A stretch of 64,000 nucleotides of DNA from Geodermatophilus sabuli (GTDB lineage Bacteria; Actinomycetota; Actinomycetes; Mycobacteriales; Geodermatophilaceae), in assembly GCF_010686765.1 (NCBI RefSeq), contig NZ_JAAGWF010000018.1, positions 1 through 64,000 of the forward strand, given 5' to 3'. Under the pieces are notes generated by a model that was not told the DNA's origin, did no database searches, and saw nothing but the letters and a program-made list of their open reading frames with translations. Position numbers and translations under genes: made by a program. This document shows, piece by piece, positions 54,342-62,455 of this stretch (positions are counted from its first letter, which is position 1; each line of letters starts with the position of its first letter).

Positions 54342-55202
54342 GTGCCCGAGGTGCCGCCCGAGATCGCCGAGCTAGCCGCCCGCCTCGCGACCGTGCCCGG
54401 CGTCGTCGGCGTGACCCTCGGCGGCAGCCGCGCGCGCGGCGACCACACGGCCGACTCCGACACCGACCTCGGCCTGTACTACCGCCCGCCGCTGGACACC
54501 GGCGCCCTGGGCACGCTGGCCCGGGAGGTGTCCGGCCCCGGAGCCACGGTGACCCGGCCCGGTGAGTGGGGCCCCTGGGTGGACGGCGGCGCCTGGCTGC
54601 GGATCGGCGGCCGGGCGGTGGACTGGATCTACCGGGACGTCGACCGGGTCGCCGCGGCCGGGCGGGACGCTCGCGCGGGGCGGGTCGCCTTCCACGCCCA
54701 GGTCGGCCACCCGCTGGGCTTCCTCGACGCCGCCTACGCCGGGGAGCTGGCCCTGGGCGTGGTCCTGGCCGACCCCTCGGGAGAGCTCGCCGCGCTCCGG
54801 CGCCAGGTGGCCGACCACCCGCCGGCGCTCGGCGCGGCGCTGGTGGCCCGCCTCGAGGAGGCCCGGTTCTGCGTCACGATCGCCGGGAAGGGCGCCGCCC
54901 GCGGCGACACCGCCTACGTCGCCGGCTGCCTGTTCCGCGCGGTCGGCCTGTCCGCCGCCGCGCTGCACGGCCGGGCCGGGCGGTGGCTGGTCACCGAGAA
55001 GGGCGCGGTCGCCGCGGCCGGCCGGCTGCCGGGGGCCCCGCCGGGCTTCGCCGGCCGCGCGCAGGCCGTCCTCGCCGCCCTGGGCACGGACGCCGCGACG
55101 CTGCGGGGTGCCGTCGCGGCCGCGGGTGACCTCGTGGCCGAGGTGTCGAGCGCCTGCGCGGCCGGTCGCGACCTCAGTCCCGGCCCTCGATCGCCGCGGT
55201 GA
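54342..55202 (+). CDS. nucleotidyltransferase-fold protein
   Basis: A 286-residue protein with an N-terminal minimal nucleotidyltransferase domain: VTLGGSRARGDHTADSDTDL matches the GS...D-x-D catalytic pattern (metal Asp pair intact), and DWIYRDVDR supplies the third acid. The remaining 170 residues are helical. It may transfer an NMP to a protein or small molecule, like aminoglycoside-type enzymes or MNT proteins; the target is unknown. GTG 54342 is chosen because the domain begins right after; GTG 54285 is possible. Its 3' end overlaps the 3' end of the NhaA fusion gene by 29 bases. Confidence 0.72.
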   Translation: MPEVPPEIAELAARLATVPGVVGVTLGGSRARGDHTADSDTDLGLYYRPPLDTGALGTLAREVSGPGATVTRPGEWGPWVDGGAWLRIGGRAVDWIYRDVDRVAAAGRDARAGRVAFHAQVGHPLGFLDAAYAGELALGVVLADPSGELAALRRQVADHPPALGAALVARLEEARFCVTIAGKGAARGDTAYVAGCLFRAVGLSAAALHGRAGRWLVTEKGAVAAAGRLPGAPPGFAGRAQAVLAALGTDAATLRGAVAAAGDLVAEVSSACAAGRDLSPGPRSPR

Positions 55203-57822
55203 CCTCGGCGTCGGTGGGGTTGCGCAGCAGCTCGCCGCGCCGCCACACCACGACCGGGAGGTCCGCCTCCGCCACGCCCAGCTCGGCCAGGAGCGCGGCG
55301 TCGTCCACGCTGCCGTCGAGGTCGACGAAGGCGGCCGTGAGCCGGCGTGCGCTGGCGTACTGCTGCAACCGCCGGCTGTCCGGCGATCCCGCCCGGCCCA
55401 CGATGCGGAGGTCGGCGGCCAGCTCCAGGAGCATCGACCGGCGGACGAGGAAGGCCCGGAGCACCAGTTCCTTCAGCGCCCGGTCGGAGCGGAAGACGTC
55501 GTGCATCCGGTCGTCGGGGACGCGGATGACCTCACCGGGCCGGATGACCAGCGCGGTGAGCGACACCGGGTCGTCGCTGAACAGGTCGAGCTCACCCAGG
55601 AACCGCCGCTGCCCGTGCACGGAGATCACCCGTTGGTCGGCGCGGCCGTGGTCCTCGACGATCGCCACCGCGCCCGAGAGGACCACGTGGAAGTCGTAGC
55701 CGGGGTCGCCCTCGCGGAAGAGGGTGTCGCCGGGTTCGCACCGCCGCCGCGACCCGTGCCGTTCCAGCAGGGCCAGCTGCTCGTCGGTCAGCCGCGGGAA
55801 GGCGCCGTCCCGGTCGGGCGTCTCGGGCAGGTCGGCCGGCACGGTGGCCGCCGCGTCGACGGCGGCGCGCTGGTCGGCACCGCGCCGGGGTCCGAGCATC
55901 GGCAGGGCCCGCCCGGCCGCGCCGTCGTCCGCCGGGGACGGCCGCCGGGGCCAGTCGCCGTCCCCGTCGGCGGTGGCGAGCAGCTCGGCGGCCAACGTGT
56001 CGGCGTCGTAGGGGCCGGTGTGCCGGCGCCCGCCGATGAAGAACGTCGGGGTGCCCTCGACCCCACTGGCCTCGGCGGAGTCGACGTCCTCCTGCACGCG
56101 CCGGGCGTACCGGCTGGAGCCGAGGTCACGGGCGAACCGCTGCACGTCCAGCCCGACCGCCGCGGCGTGCTCGAGCAGGTCCTGCGGCAGCAGCCGGTCC
56201 TGCGCGCTGAACAGCCGGTCGTGCATCTCCCAGAACCGACCCTGCGCGGCCGCCGCCTCGGCGGCCTCGGCGGCGAGCTCGGCGTGCGGGTGCACGTCGA
56301 CCAGCGGCACGTGCCGGAAGACGTAGCGGAGCCGGTCACCGAACCGCTCGCGCAGCTCCTCGACGGCGCCGGTGGCCCGGCCGCAGAAGGGGCACTCGAA
56401 GTCGCCGTACTCGACGAGCGTCAGCGGTGCGTCGACCGGCCCGCGGACGTGGTCGCGCGACGGGTCCACCGGCGGGTCGAGCAGCACCGACCGGCCCGCC
56501 GCGTCCGCCGGCCGCCGGCGGTCGGCCAGCCGGAACAGCGCCCAGCCCAGCAGCGCGGCCAGCACCGACGCCGCGAGGACACCGACCCGCGCCTGGTCGG
56601 CCAGCCGCTCGTCGCCGTCGAAGGCGAGGTCGACGATGAACAGCGAGATCGTGAACCCGATGCCCGACAACGCGGCGCCGCCGGCCAGCTGCAGACCGCC
56701 CAGGCCCGGCGCCAGCTCACCGAGGCGCAGCCGCACCGCCAGGCCGGTGCCGATCAGGATGCCCGCGAGCTTGCCGAGGACGAGTCCGGCGACCACACCG
56801 ATCGTGACCGGGGAGGTCAGCGCCGCCCGCAGGGTCTCACCGGTCAGCGCGACGCCGGCGTTGGCCAGGGCGAAGACCGGCACGATCACGTAGCTGGTCC
56901 ACGGCTGCCAGAGCTGCTGCAGCCGCTCGCTGGCCGACACCGACCGGTCGATGCTCAGCCGGGCCGCCCGCGCGAACGCCGGGTTCGGTGACTGCTGGTA
57001 GGCGCGGGTCCGCCGGGCGGCGTCCTCGACCTCCTCCCGGCGCGCCGGGTAGGCGGGGGTGAACAGCGCGATCACCACACCGGCCAGGGTCGGGTGCACG
57101 CCGGAGGCGTACATCGCCACCCAGACCGCCAGCGCGAGCACCAGGTAGGCCGGCCCGCGCCAGACCCGCAGGTACCGCAGGCCGATCATCAGACCCAACC
57201 CCAGGACGGCCAGCGCCAGGGGGCCGAGGGCGAGGTCCTCGGTGTAGAAGAGCGCGATGACGGTGAGCGCCCCGACGTCGTCGGCGATGGCCAGCGTCAG
57301 CAGGAACACCCGCAGCTGGGCCGGGCAGGCCGGCCCGACCAGGGCCAGCACGCCGAGCAGGAACGCGGTGTCGGTGGAGATGACCACGCCCCAGGCCGAC
57401 ACCGCCTCGCTGTCGAGGGTGAACGCGACGTAGACCAGCGCCGGCACCGCCAGCCCGGTGACCGCGGCCAGCGCCGGCACCGCGGCCCGCCGCCGGTCGG
57501 TGAGCTCCCCCATCACCAGCTCGCGCTTGACGTCCAGCCCGACGACGAAGAAGAAGAAGACCATCAGGCCGTCGTTGACCCAGTGCTGCAGGTCCAGCGC
57601 CAGCTCCGTGCCGCCCACCCGGACGGCGAACTCGGTGTGCCAGAAGGCGTCGTAGCCGGCACCGAACGGGGAGTTCACCCACAGCAGCGCGACCACGGTG
57701 GCGACCAGCAGCAGACCCGCGCTGCCGGCCTCGGTGCGCAGCCGCCGGCGCAGCGGGGCCACCCGGGCCAGGAGCCCGCCGCGACCTCCCGGGGCGGACT
57801 GGCGGTCGGCGGTGACGGTCAC
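55174..57822 (-). CDS. NhaA Na+/H+ antiporter fused to DsbA, cyclic-nucleotide-binding and glutaredoxin-like domains
   Basis: An 882-residue chimera. Residues about 1-430 are an NhaA-type antiporter: GAGYDAFWHTEFAVRVGG, NDGLMVFFFFVVGLDVKREL, STDTAFLLGVLALVG and the ion-binding AIADDVGALTVIA with the Asp pair, then ALSGIGFTISLFIVDLAF. Residues about 445-620 are a DsbA-like thioredoxin domain with VEYGDFECPFCGRA (CPFC near 475) and GTPTFFIGGRRHTGPY. Residues about 660-790 form a cyclic-nucleotide-binding domain (GDTLFREGDPGYDFHVVLSG, FLGELDLFSDDPVS). Residues about 800-882 look like the N-terminal glutaredoxin-like part of CNB-type thioredoxin reductases, with LRIVGRAGSPDSRRLQQY (no CxxC) and LPVVVWRRGELLRNPTDAEV; the FAD part is absent. 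GTG 57822 overlaps the MFS stop. Confidence 0.85.
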   Translation of the reverse strand: MTVTADRQSAPGGRGGLLARVAPLRRRLRTEAGSAGLLLVATVVALLWVNSPFGAGYDAFWHTEFAVRVGGTELALDLQHWVNDGLMVFFFFVVGLDVKRELVMGELTDRRRAAVPALAAVTGLAVPALVYVAFTLDSEAVSAWGVVISTDTAFLLGVLALVGPACPAQLRVFLLTLAIADDVGALTVIALFYTEDLALGPLALAVLGLGLMIGLRYLRVWRGPAYLVLALAVWVAMYASGVHPTLAGVVIALFTPAYPARREEVEDAARRTRAYQQSPNPAFARAARLSIDRSVSASERLQQLWQPWTSYVIVPVFALANAGVALTGETLRAALTSPVTIGVVAGLVLGKLAGILIGTGLAVRLRLGELAPGLGGLQLAGGAALSGIGFTISLFIVDLAFDGDERLADQARVGVLAASVLAALLGWALFRLADRRRPADAAGRSVLLDPPVDPSRDHVRGPVDAPLTLVEYGDFECPFCGRATGAVEELRERFGDRLRYVFRHVPLVDVHPHAELAAEAAEAAAAQGRFWEMHDRLFSAQDRLLPQDLLEHAAAVGLDVQRFARDLGSSRYARRVQEDVDSAEASGVEGTPTFFIGGRRHTGPYDADTLAAELLATADGDGDWPRRPSPADDGAAGRALPMLGPRRGADQRAAVDAAATVPADLPETPDRDGAFPRLTDEQLALLERHGSRRRCEPGDTLFREGDPGYDFHVVLSGAVAIVEDHGRADQRVISVHGQRRFLGELDLFSDDPVSLTALVIRPGEVIRVPDDRMHDVFRSDRALKELVLRAFLVRRSMLLELAADLRIVGRAGSPDSRRLQQYASARRLTAAFVDLDGSVDDAALLAELGVAEADLPVVVWRRGELLRNPTDAEVTAAIEGRD

Positions 57823-59327
57823 CGGCCGGTCTCCCCGCCACCGGCCGGGTGCAGCTGCGGGCCGGTCACGCCGCAGTGCGGGCACTCCTCGAGGTGCAGG
57901 CGGCGGGGCAGTTCCTCGGCCGCCAGCGGGCGCCGCACGTACGCGAGGGCGATGAGGGCCCCGGCCACCAGCAGCCCGGCGCAGATGAGCACCGCCGTCC
58001 GGAAGCCGGCGCCGAACGCGCCCGGGTCGGTGTAGTCGCTGCCCCCGAGCCCGGCGGCCGCGGGCACCACCGCGACGGCGAGCAGCCCGGCGGCCCGCGC
58101 CACGGCGTTGTTGACGCCCGAGGCGACACCGGCGAACCGGTCGGCGGCGGAGTCCAGCACGGTGGCGGTGAGCGGGGCCACCAGCAGGGTGAGGCCGGCG
58201 CCGAACAGCACGGCGGCCGGCAGGACGTCGACGACGTAGGAGGCGTCCGGGCCGATCCGCAGCATCAGCAGCACCCCGGCGGCCGACACCAGCGGGCCGG
58301 CCGTCATCAGCAGCCGCGGGCCGATCCGCTGGGCCAGCGCCCCCACGCGGGCGGAGAACAGCAGCATGAGCACGGTGACCGGCAGCAGCGCCGTCCCGGC
58401 CAGCAGCGGGGCGAACCCCGACACGACCTGCAGGTGCAGGACGAGCAGCACGAACACCACCCCGAGCGCCGCGTAGACCACGAAGGTGACGGCGTTGGCC
58501 GCGGTGAACTGGGCGTCCCGGAAGAGCGCGGGCGGCACCAGCGGGGAGACCGAGCGCCGCTGCACGACCACGAAGGCACCCAGCGCGACCAGCCCGGCCG
58601 CGGCCCACACCCAGATCCCGGGCCCGCGACCGGGCTCGCCGGCCGCGGTCAGCGCGTACGTCAGGGCCCCCAGGCCGACCGCGACCAGCACCGTCCCCGG
58701 CCAGTCCAGCCGCCCGCCCGCCTCCGGGTCCCGCGACTCCGGGACGTGCCGCGCCGCGACGACGACGATCAGCACGGCCAGCGGCAGGTTGAGCAGGAAC
58801 ACCAGCCGCCAGTTCCACTCCACCAGCCATCCGCCGACGAACGGGCCCAGCGCGCCCGCGACCCCGCCCAGGCCGGACCAGGCACCGACGGCGGCCGCGC
58901 GGTCCGAGCCGTGGAAGGACGCCGAGATGATGGCCAGGCTGCCCGGCGTCAGCAGCGCCCCACCCACACCCTGCAGGGCACGCGCCGCGATCAGCGTCCG
59001 GATGTCGGGCGCCAGCCCGCACAGCAGGGAGGCCGCGGCGAACCAGACGACGCCGACGACGAACACCCGCCGCCGGCCGAGCCGGTCCCCGAGCGAGCCG
59101 CCCAGCAGGATCAGCGACGCGAGGGTGAGCGTGTAGGCGTTCACCGTCCACTGCAGGTCCGAGAAGCCGGCGTCCAGGTCGGTGCCGATGCGTTCGAGTG
59201 CGACGTTGACGACGGTGGCGTCCAGCATCGCCAGGCTCGACCCGAGCACGGTGGTGAGCAGCACCCAGCGCGCCCGCGACGTGCCCATGCGCAGCGCACC
59301 GTCCGGGGGCACCGCCACCCCGGCCAT
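57819..59327 (-). CDS. MFS exporter of the DHA2 (14-helix) type with Cys tail
   Basis: A 502-residue drug-efflux-like transporter. Motif LDATVVNVALERIG, GSLGDRLGRRRVFV (motif A), SFHGSDRAAAVGAWSGLGGV and GALGPFVGGWLVEWNWR are typical of EmrB/QacA-like DHA2 proteins, with 14 predicted helices. It ends in a short soluble tail, EECPHCGVTGPQLHPAGGG, with a CxxC pair that could bind metal. GTG/ATG: ATG 59327 with GGGGGAGG four bases upstream. Its stop overlaps the NhaA fusion start, so the two form a coupled operon. Confidence 0.9.
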   Translation of the reverse strand: MAGVAVPPDGALRMGTSRARWVLLTTVLGSSLAMLDATVVNVALERIGTDLDAGFSDLQWTVNAYTLTLASLILLGGSLGDRLGRRRVFVVGVVWFAAASLLCGLAPDIRTLIAARALQGVGGALLTPGSLAIISASFHGSDRAAAVGAWSGLGGVAGALGPFVGGWLVEWNWRLVFLLNLPLAVLIVVVAARHVPESRDPEAGGRLDWPGTVLVAVGLGALTYALTAAGEPGRGPGIWVWAAAGLVALGAFVVVQRRSVSPLVPPALFRDAQFTAANAVTFVVYAALGVVFVLLVLHLQVVSGFAPLLAGTALLPVTVLMLLFSARVGALAQRIGPRLLMTAGPLVSAAGVLLMLRIGPDASYVVDVLPAAVLFGAGLTLLVAPLTATVLDSAADRFAGVASGVNNAVARAAGLLAVAVVPAAAGLGGSDYTDPGAFGAGFRTAVLICAGLLVAGALIALAYVRRPLAAEELPRRLHLEECPHCGVTGPQLHPAGGGETGR

Positions 59328-59430
59328 CGCGCCTCCCCCCGCCGGGTGCACCCGCAGCCCGGCCGGACGTCGTCCGTCCGCCCGGGAGTCTGCCTGCTGC
59401 CGGCCCGCCGGTGGAAGGCGCGGAGCCGGG

Positions 59431-60162
59431 TCAGCCGTAGCGGGCGACGAAGTTGGCCAGCAACCGCCCCGGCTCGGTGACCACGGCGCGGCTGAGCCGC
59501 GCGATCAGCTCGTCCAGCTCGGCCGGCGGGAAGTACCCGGCGTGCTGGTAGACGCGGGCCCGGGCCACGACCCCGGGGACGTCGAGCTCGGGGTGGAACT
59601 GGGTGGCGTAGACGTTCTGCCGCACCCGGAACATCTGCACGGGGCACGCCGGGGAGGAGGCCAGCAGCACCGCCGTCGGCGGGAGCACCCGGCAGGCCTC
59701 CTTGTGGCCGACCAGCGCGTCGAACACCGGCGGCACCCCGGCGAGGACCGGGTCGGCGCGCCCGGCCGGGGTGAGGGTGATCGACACGCAGGACACCGGC
59801 TCACCGTGGGTCCGGTCGACCACGCCGCCCTGGTGCACCCCGAGCGTGCCGATGCCGTAGCAGGCGCCGAAGAAGGGGAGGTCGCGGGCGACGACCTCGT
59901 CGAGCAGGGCGGCCAGCTCGCCCTCCACGCGCCGCTGGACCGCCGACTTCCCCCCCGGCGGGTCGCTGGAGTTGAACGGGCCGCCGCCGAGGAACACCCC
60001 CGCGTAGTCGTCGAGGTCCAGGTCGGGCAGGGGCGCGGCCTCCATGCGGACCCGGCGCAGCTCGTGCTCGGCCAGGCCGCTCAGCCGGAGGAAGGCGGCG
60101 TACTCGCCGTCGGCGGCGACGTCCTCGGCGCGCGAGGCGAGCAGGAGGAACGGCCGCCGCAC
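59431..60162 (-). CDS. class I glutamine amidotransferase (GATase1-like)
   Basis: A 243-residue protein of the GATase1 family, releasing ammonia from glutamine or hydrolysing a gamma-glutamyl bond. The nucleophile Cys is in FFGACYGIGTLGVHQGG (near residue 98), the His and Glu in ATQFHPELD, and the oxyanion loop in YAGVFLGGGPFNSSD. No synthase partner is nearby, so it may act alone, as in GMP synthase-like stand-alone amidotransferases. GTG 60162 start; divergent from folP. Confidence 0.88.
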   Translation of the reverse strand: MRRPFLLLASRAEDVAADGEYAAFLRLSGLAEHELRRVRMEAAPLPDLDLDDYAGVFLGGGPFNSSDPPGGKSAVQRRVEGELAALLDEVVARDLPFFGACYGIGTLGVHQGGVVDRTHGEPVSCVSITLTPAGRADPVLAGVPPVFDALVGHKEACRVLPPTAVLLASSPACPVQMFRVRQNVYATQFHPELDVPGVVARARVYQHAGYFPPAELDELIARLSRAVVTEPGRLLANFVARYG

Positions 60163-60352
60163 GCAGTGATCCTAGGCATGCCCCCCAGCGACCGGGCACC
60201 GCCACGGGCGAGTAACCCTTCCAGGTGCTGGAAGCCCGCTGTGCCCGGAGCGGTGGCCCGGGTCACCGTCTGCACCGGGGGACACCGTCCCGGGCCCGGG
60301 CGACCCCCGCCGCGTCCGGCGCCGGCCGCCGGGACCGTCCGAGGAGGCAGCC

Positions 60353-61228
60353 ATGTCCACCGGGACCCCCGCCGCCGTCGCCCGGCCCACGCCGGGAGCC
60401 GGCCTGCTCCGGCCGGGGCGCTGTGTCGTCATGGGCATCGTCAACGTCACGCCGGACTCCTTCTCCGACGGCGGGCGCTACGCCGCCACCGGGCCGGCGG
60501 TCGCCCACGGCCTCGCCCTGGCCGCCGCGGGCGCCGACTACGTCGACGTCGGTGGTGAGTCCACCCGCCCGGGTGCGGGCCGGGTGGAGGCCGACGAGGA
60601 GCTGCGGCGGGTCGTCCCCGTGGTCACCGAGCTGGTGGCTGCGGGCGTCGCGGTGAGCATCGACACCACCCGCGCCCGCGTCGCCGAGGCCGCGGTCGCC
60701 GCCGGAGCGGTCGTGGTGAACGACGTCAGCGGCGGGCTGGCCGATCCCGCGATGGCACGCACCGTCGCGGACGCGGGCGTCCCGTGGGTGCTGATGCACT
60801 GGCGCGGCCACAGCCGGCAGATGTACGCCCCGGCCGTGTACGGGGACGTGGTCGCCGAGGTCGGCGTGGAACTGCGCGCCCGGGTGGACGACGCCCTGGC
60901 CGCCGGGGTCGACCCCGGCCGGCTGGTGCTGGACCCCGGGCTCGGCTTCGCCAAGCTCCCGGAGCACGACCTGGCCCTGCTCGCCGGGCTGGACGACCTC
61001 GTCGACCTGGGGTTCCCGCTGCTGGTGGGCGCCTCCCGCAAGCGCTTCCTCGGCGCGGTGCTGGCGGCCGCGGACGGCGAGCCCCGCCCGGCCGAGCAGC
61101 GGGACGCCGCGACCCTGGCCACCTCGGTGCTGGCCGCGCGGGCGGGCGCCTGGGGGGTCCGCGTGCACGACGCGGCGGCCTCGGCCGACGCGGTGCGCGT
61201 CGTCGCCGCCGTGTCGGGCGGGTCCTGA
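60353..61228 (+). CDS. folP: dihydropteroate synthase
   Basis: A 291-residue TIM-barrel enzyme joining 6-hydroxymethyl-dihydropterin diphosphate with p-aminobenzoate (the sulfonamide target) for folate synthesis. Signature motifs are MGIVNVTPDSFSDGGRY, VDVGGESTRPGA, NDVSGGLADPAM, LDPGLGFAKLPEHD and GASRKRFLGAVL. Unusually the first helix is preceded by a Pro/Ala-rich N-terminus; family length is about 280. GAGGAGGCAGCC precedes the ATG. No other folate genes (folB, folK) follow, so it may be a second folP copy. Confidence 0.93.
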   Translation: MSTGTPAAVARPTPGAGLLRPGRCVVMGIVNVTPDSFSDGGRYAATGPAVAHGLALAAAGADYVDVGGESTRPGAGRVEADEELRRVVPVVTELVAAGVAVSIDTTRARVAEAAVAAGAVVVNDVSGGLADPAMARTVADAGVPWVLMHWRGHSRQMYAPAVYGDVVAEVGVELRARVDDALAAGVDPGRLVLDPGLGFAKLPEHDLALLAGLDDLVDLGFPLLVGASRKRFLGAVLAAADGEPRPAEQRDAATLATSVLAARAGAWGVRVHDAAASADAVRVVAAVSGGS

Positions 61229-61354
61229 CCCACGCCCACGGCCCTCCGCCCGCCGCACCGAACTCGCGCTCGGCTGGCCCCTTCCCCGGACGCGGCGTCC
61301 GTGATCCACTTCACACCGCCGCCGGGAGGGCGGCCACGGAGAACGGGGGCAGCG

Positions 61355-61612
61355 ATGTCACTGGAGCAGGACGTGGCGGCGGCGCGCAGCGCCGTCGACG
61401 CGCTCGAGCAGGCCTGCGGGCCGCTCACCCGCCACTTCGGGGACACGGTGGACGCCCGCCGACTGCGGGTGGACGTCGCCCGGCTGCGTGACGACCTGGG
61501 CCTGCTCTGCGGTGCGGTCCGCCCCCGCGCCCTCGGCCCCACCTCCCCGGCCGTCTACTGGGACGACGGACTCGACGACGGCCTGGGGGCGCCGAGCCGC
61601 ACGGCACCGTGA
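61355..61612 (+). CDS. hypothetical protein ahead of the sdh operon, 85 aa
   Basis: A small helical protein, MSLEQDVAAARSAVDALEQA, HFGDTVDARRLRVDVARLRDD. It lacks recognised motifs. ATG 61355 has GGGGGC a few bases upstream. It overlaps the succinate dehydrogenase membrane gene (GTGA), so it is coupled and is likely a real gene of the operon; such small ORFs ahead of sdh genes are seen in related actinobacteria. Function unknown. Confidence 0.6.
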   Translation: MSLEQDVAAARSAVDALEQACGPLTRHFGDTVDARRLRVDVARLRDDLGLLCGAVRPRALGPTSPAVYWDDGLDDGLGAPSRTAP

Positions 61613-62439
61613 CCGCCACCGCCCCGCGCCGGACCGGCGCGGTCACCCCCGGGTCCGGGAACGGGTCGCCGCCCCCGCGCCGCGCGGCGATCGCGGCGCG
61701 CCACCTGCGCACCGACCGGTGGTGGATCCAGCCGCTGGTCACGATGACGGTGCTGCTGGCGTTCGTCGTGTACTCGTCGTTCCGGGCGTTCCAGAACGCG
61801 TACTACTTCGCCGAGCCCTACATCTCGCCGTTCTACTCGCCGTGCATCACGACCGGCTGCGAGGGCGACACGTTCCCGGAGTTCTTCACCGGGCCGTCGT
61901 TCATCTCCCCGGCGATCTACATCCTGATCATCCCGCTGGGCCTCCGCGCGACCTGCTACTACTACCGGAAGGCCTACTACCGGTCCTTCTGGCTCTCTCC
62001 CCCCGCCTGCGCGGTCGGCGAGCCGCACCGTCGCTACACCGGGGAGTCGCGGCCCCCGCTGCTCGTCCAGAACCTGCACCGCTACGCGCTCTACGCGGCC
62101 CTGGTCTTCAACGTCATCCTCACCTACGACGCGGTCCTCGGGTTCCGCGACGAGACCGGCGAGTGGGGCCACATGGGCCTGGGCACGCTCGTGCTCCTGG
62201 CCAACGCCGCCCTGCTGTGGCTGTACTCGCTGTCGTGCCACTCGTGCCGGCACATCGTCGGCGGCCGGCTCAACCACTTCTCGAAGCACCCGTTGCGCTA
62301 CAAGGCCTGGACCCAGATCTCCCGGCTGAACGCGATGCACGCGAAGTTCGCCTGGCTGTCGTTGTTCAGCGTCGCGATCGCGGACGCCTACGTCTTCCTG
62401 CTGGCCACCGGCACGATCTCCGATCTCCGCTTCTTCTGA
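61609..62439 (+). CDS. sdhC: succinate dehydrogenase membrane subunit (cytochrome b-type)
   Basis: A 276-residue membrane anchor of the actinobacterial Sdh1-like complex, with about five helices and many His/Cys residues: WWIQPLVTMTVLLAFVVYSS, the FITPAIYILIIPLGLRAT-like ISPAIYILIIPLGLRATCYY, ALYAALVFNVILTYDAVLGF, SCHSCRHIVGGRLNH and LNAMHAKFAWLSLFSVAIAD. His residues in LVQNLHRYAL and SCHSCRH may ligate heme. The succinate dehydrogenase flavoprotein follows by 16 bases. Confidence 0.8.
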   Translation: MTATAPRRTGAVTPGSGNGSPPPRRAAIAARHLRTDRWWIQPLVTMTVLLAFVVYSSFRAFQNAYYFAEPYISPFYSPCITTGCEGDTFPEFFTGPSFISPAIYILIIPLGLRATCYYYRKAYYRSFWLSPPACAVGEPHRRYTGESRPPLLVQNLHRYALYAALVFNVILTYDAVLGFRDETGEWGHMGLGTLVLLANAALLWLYSLSCHSCRHIVGGRLNHFSKHPLRYKAWTQISRLNAMHAKFAWLSLFSVAIADAYVFLLATGTISDLRFF

Positions 62440-62455
62440 GGACGGTGCACCCCTG

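Noticed and set aside
57823-59151. Upstream extension of the NhaA fusion frame across the MFS gene
   Set aside because: The extension lies in an alternative frame of the MFS gene, which has its own start, membrane segments and motifs; the NhaA start GTG 57822 fits the family N-terminus.
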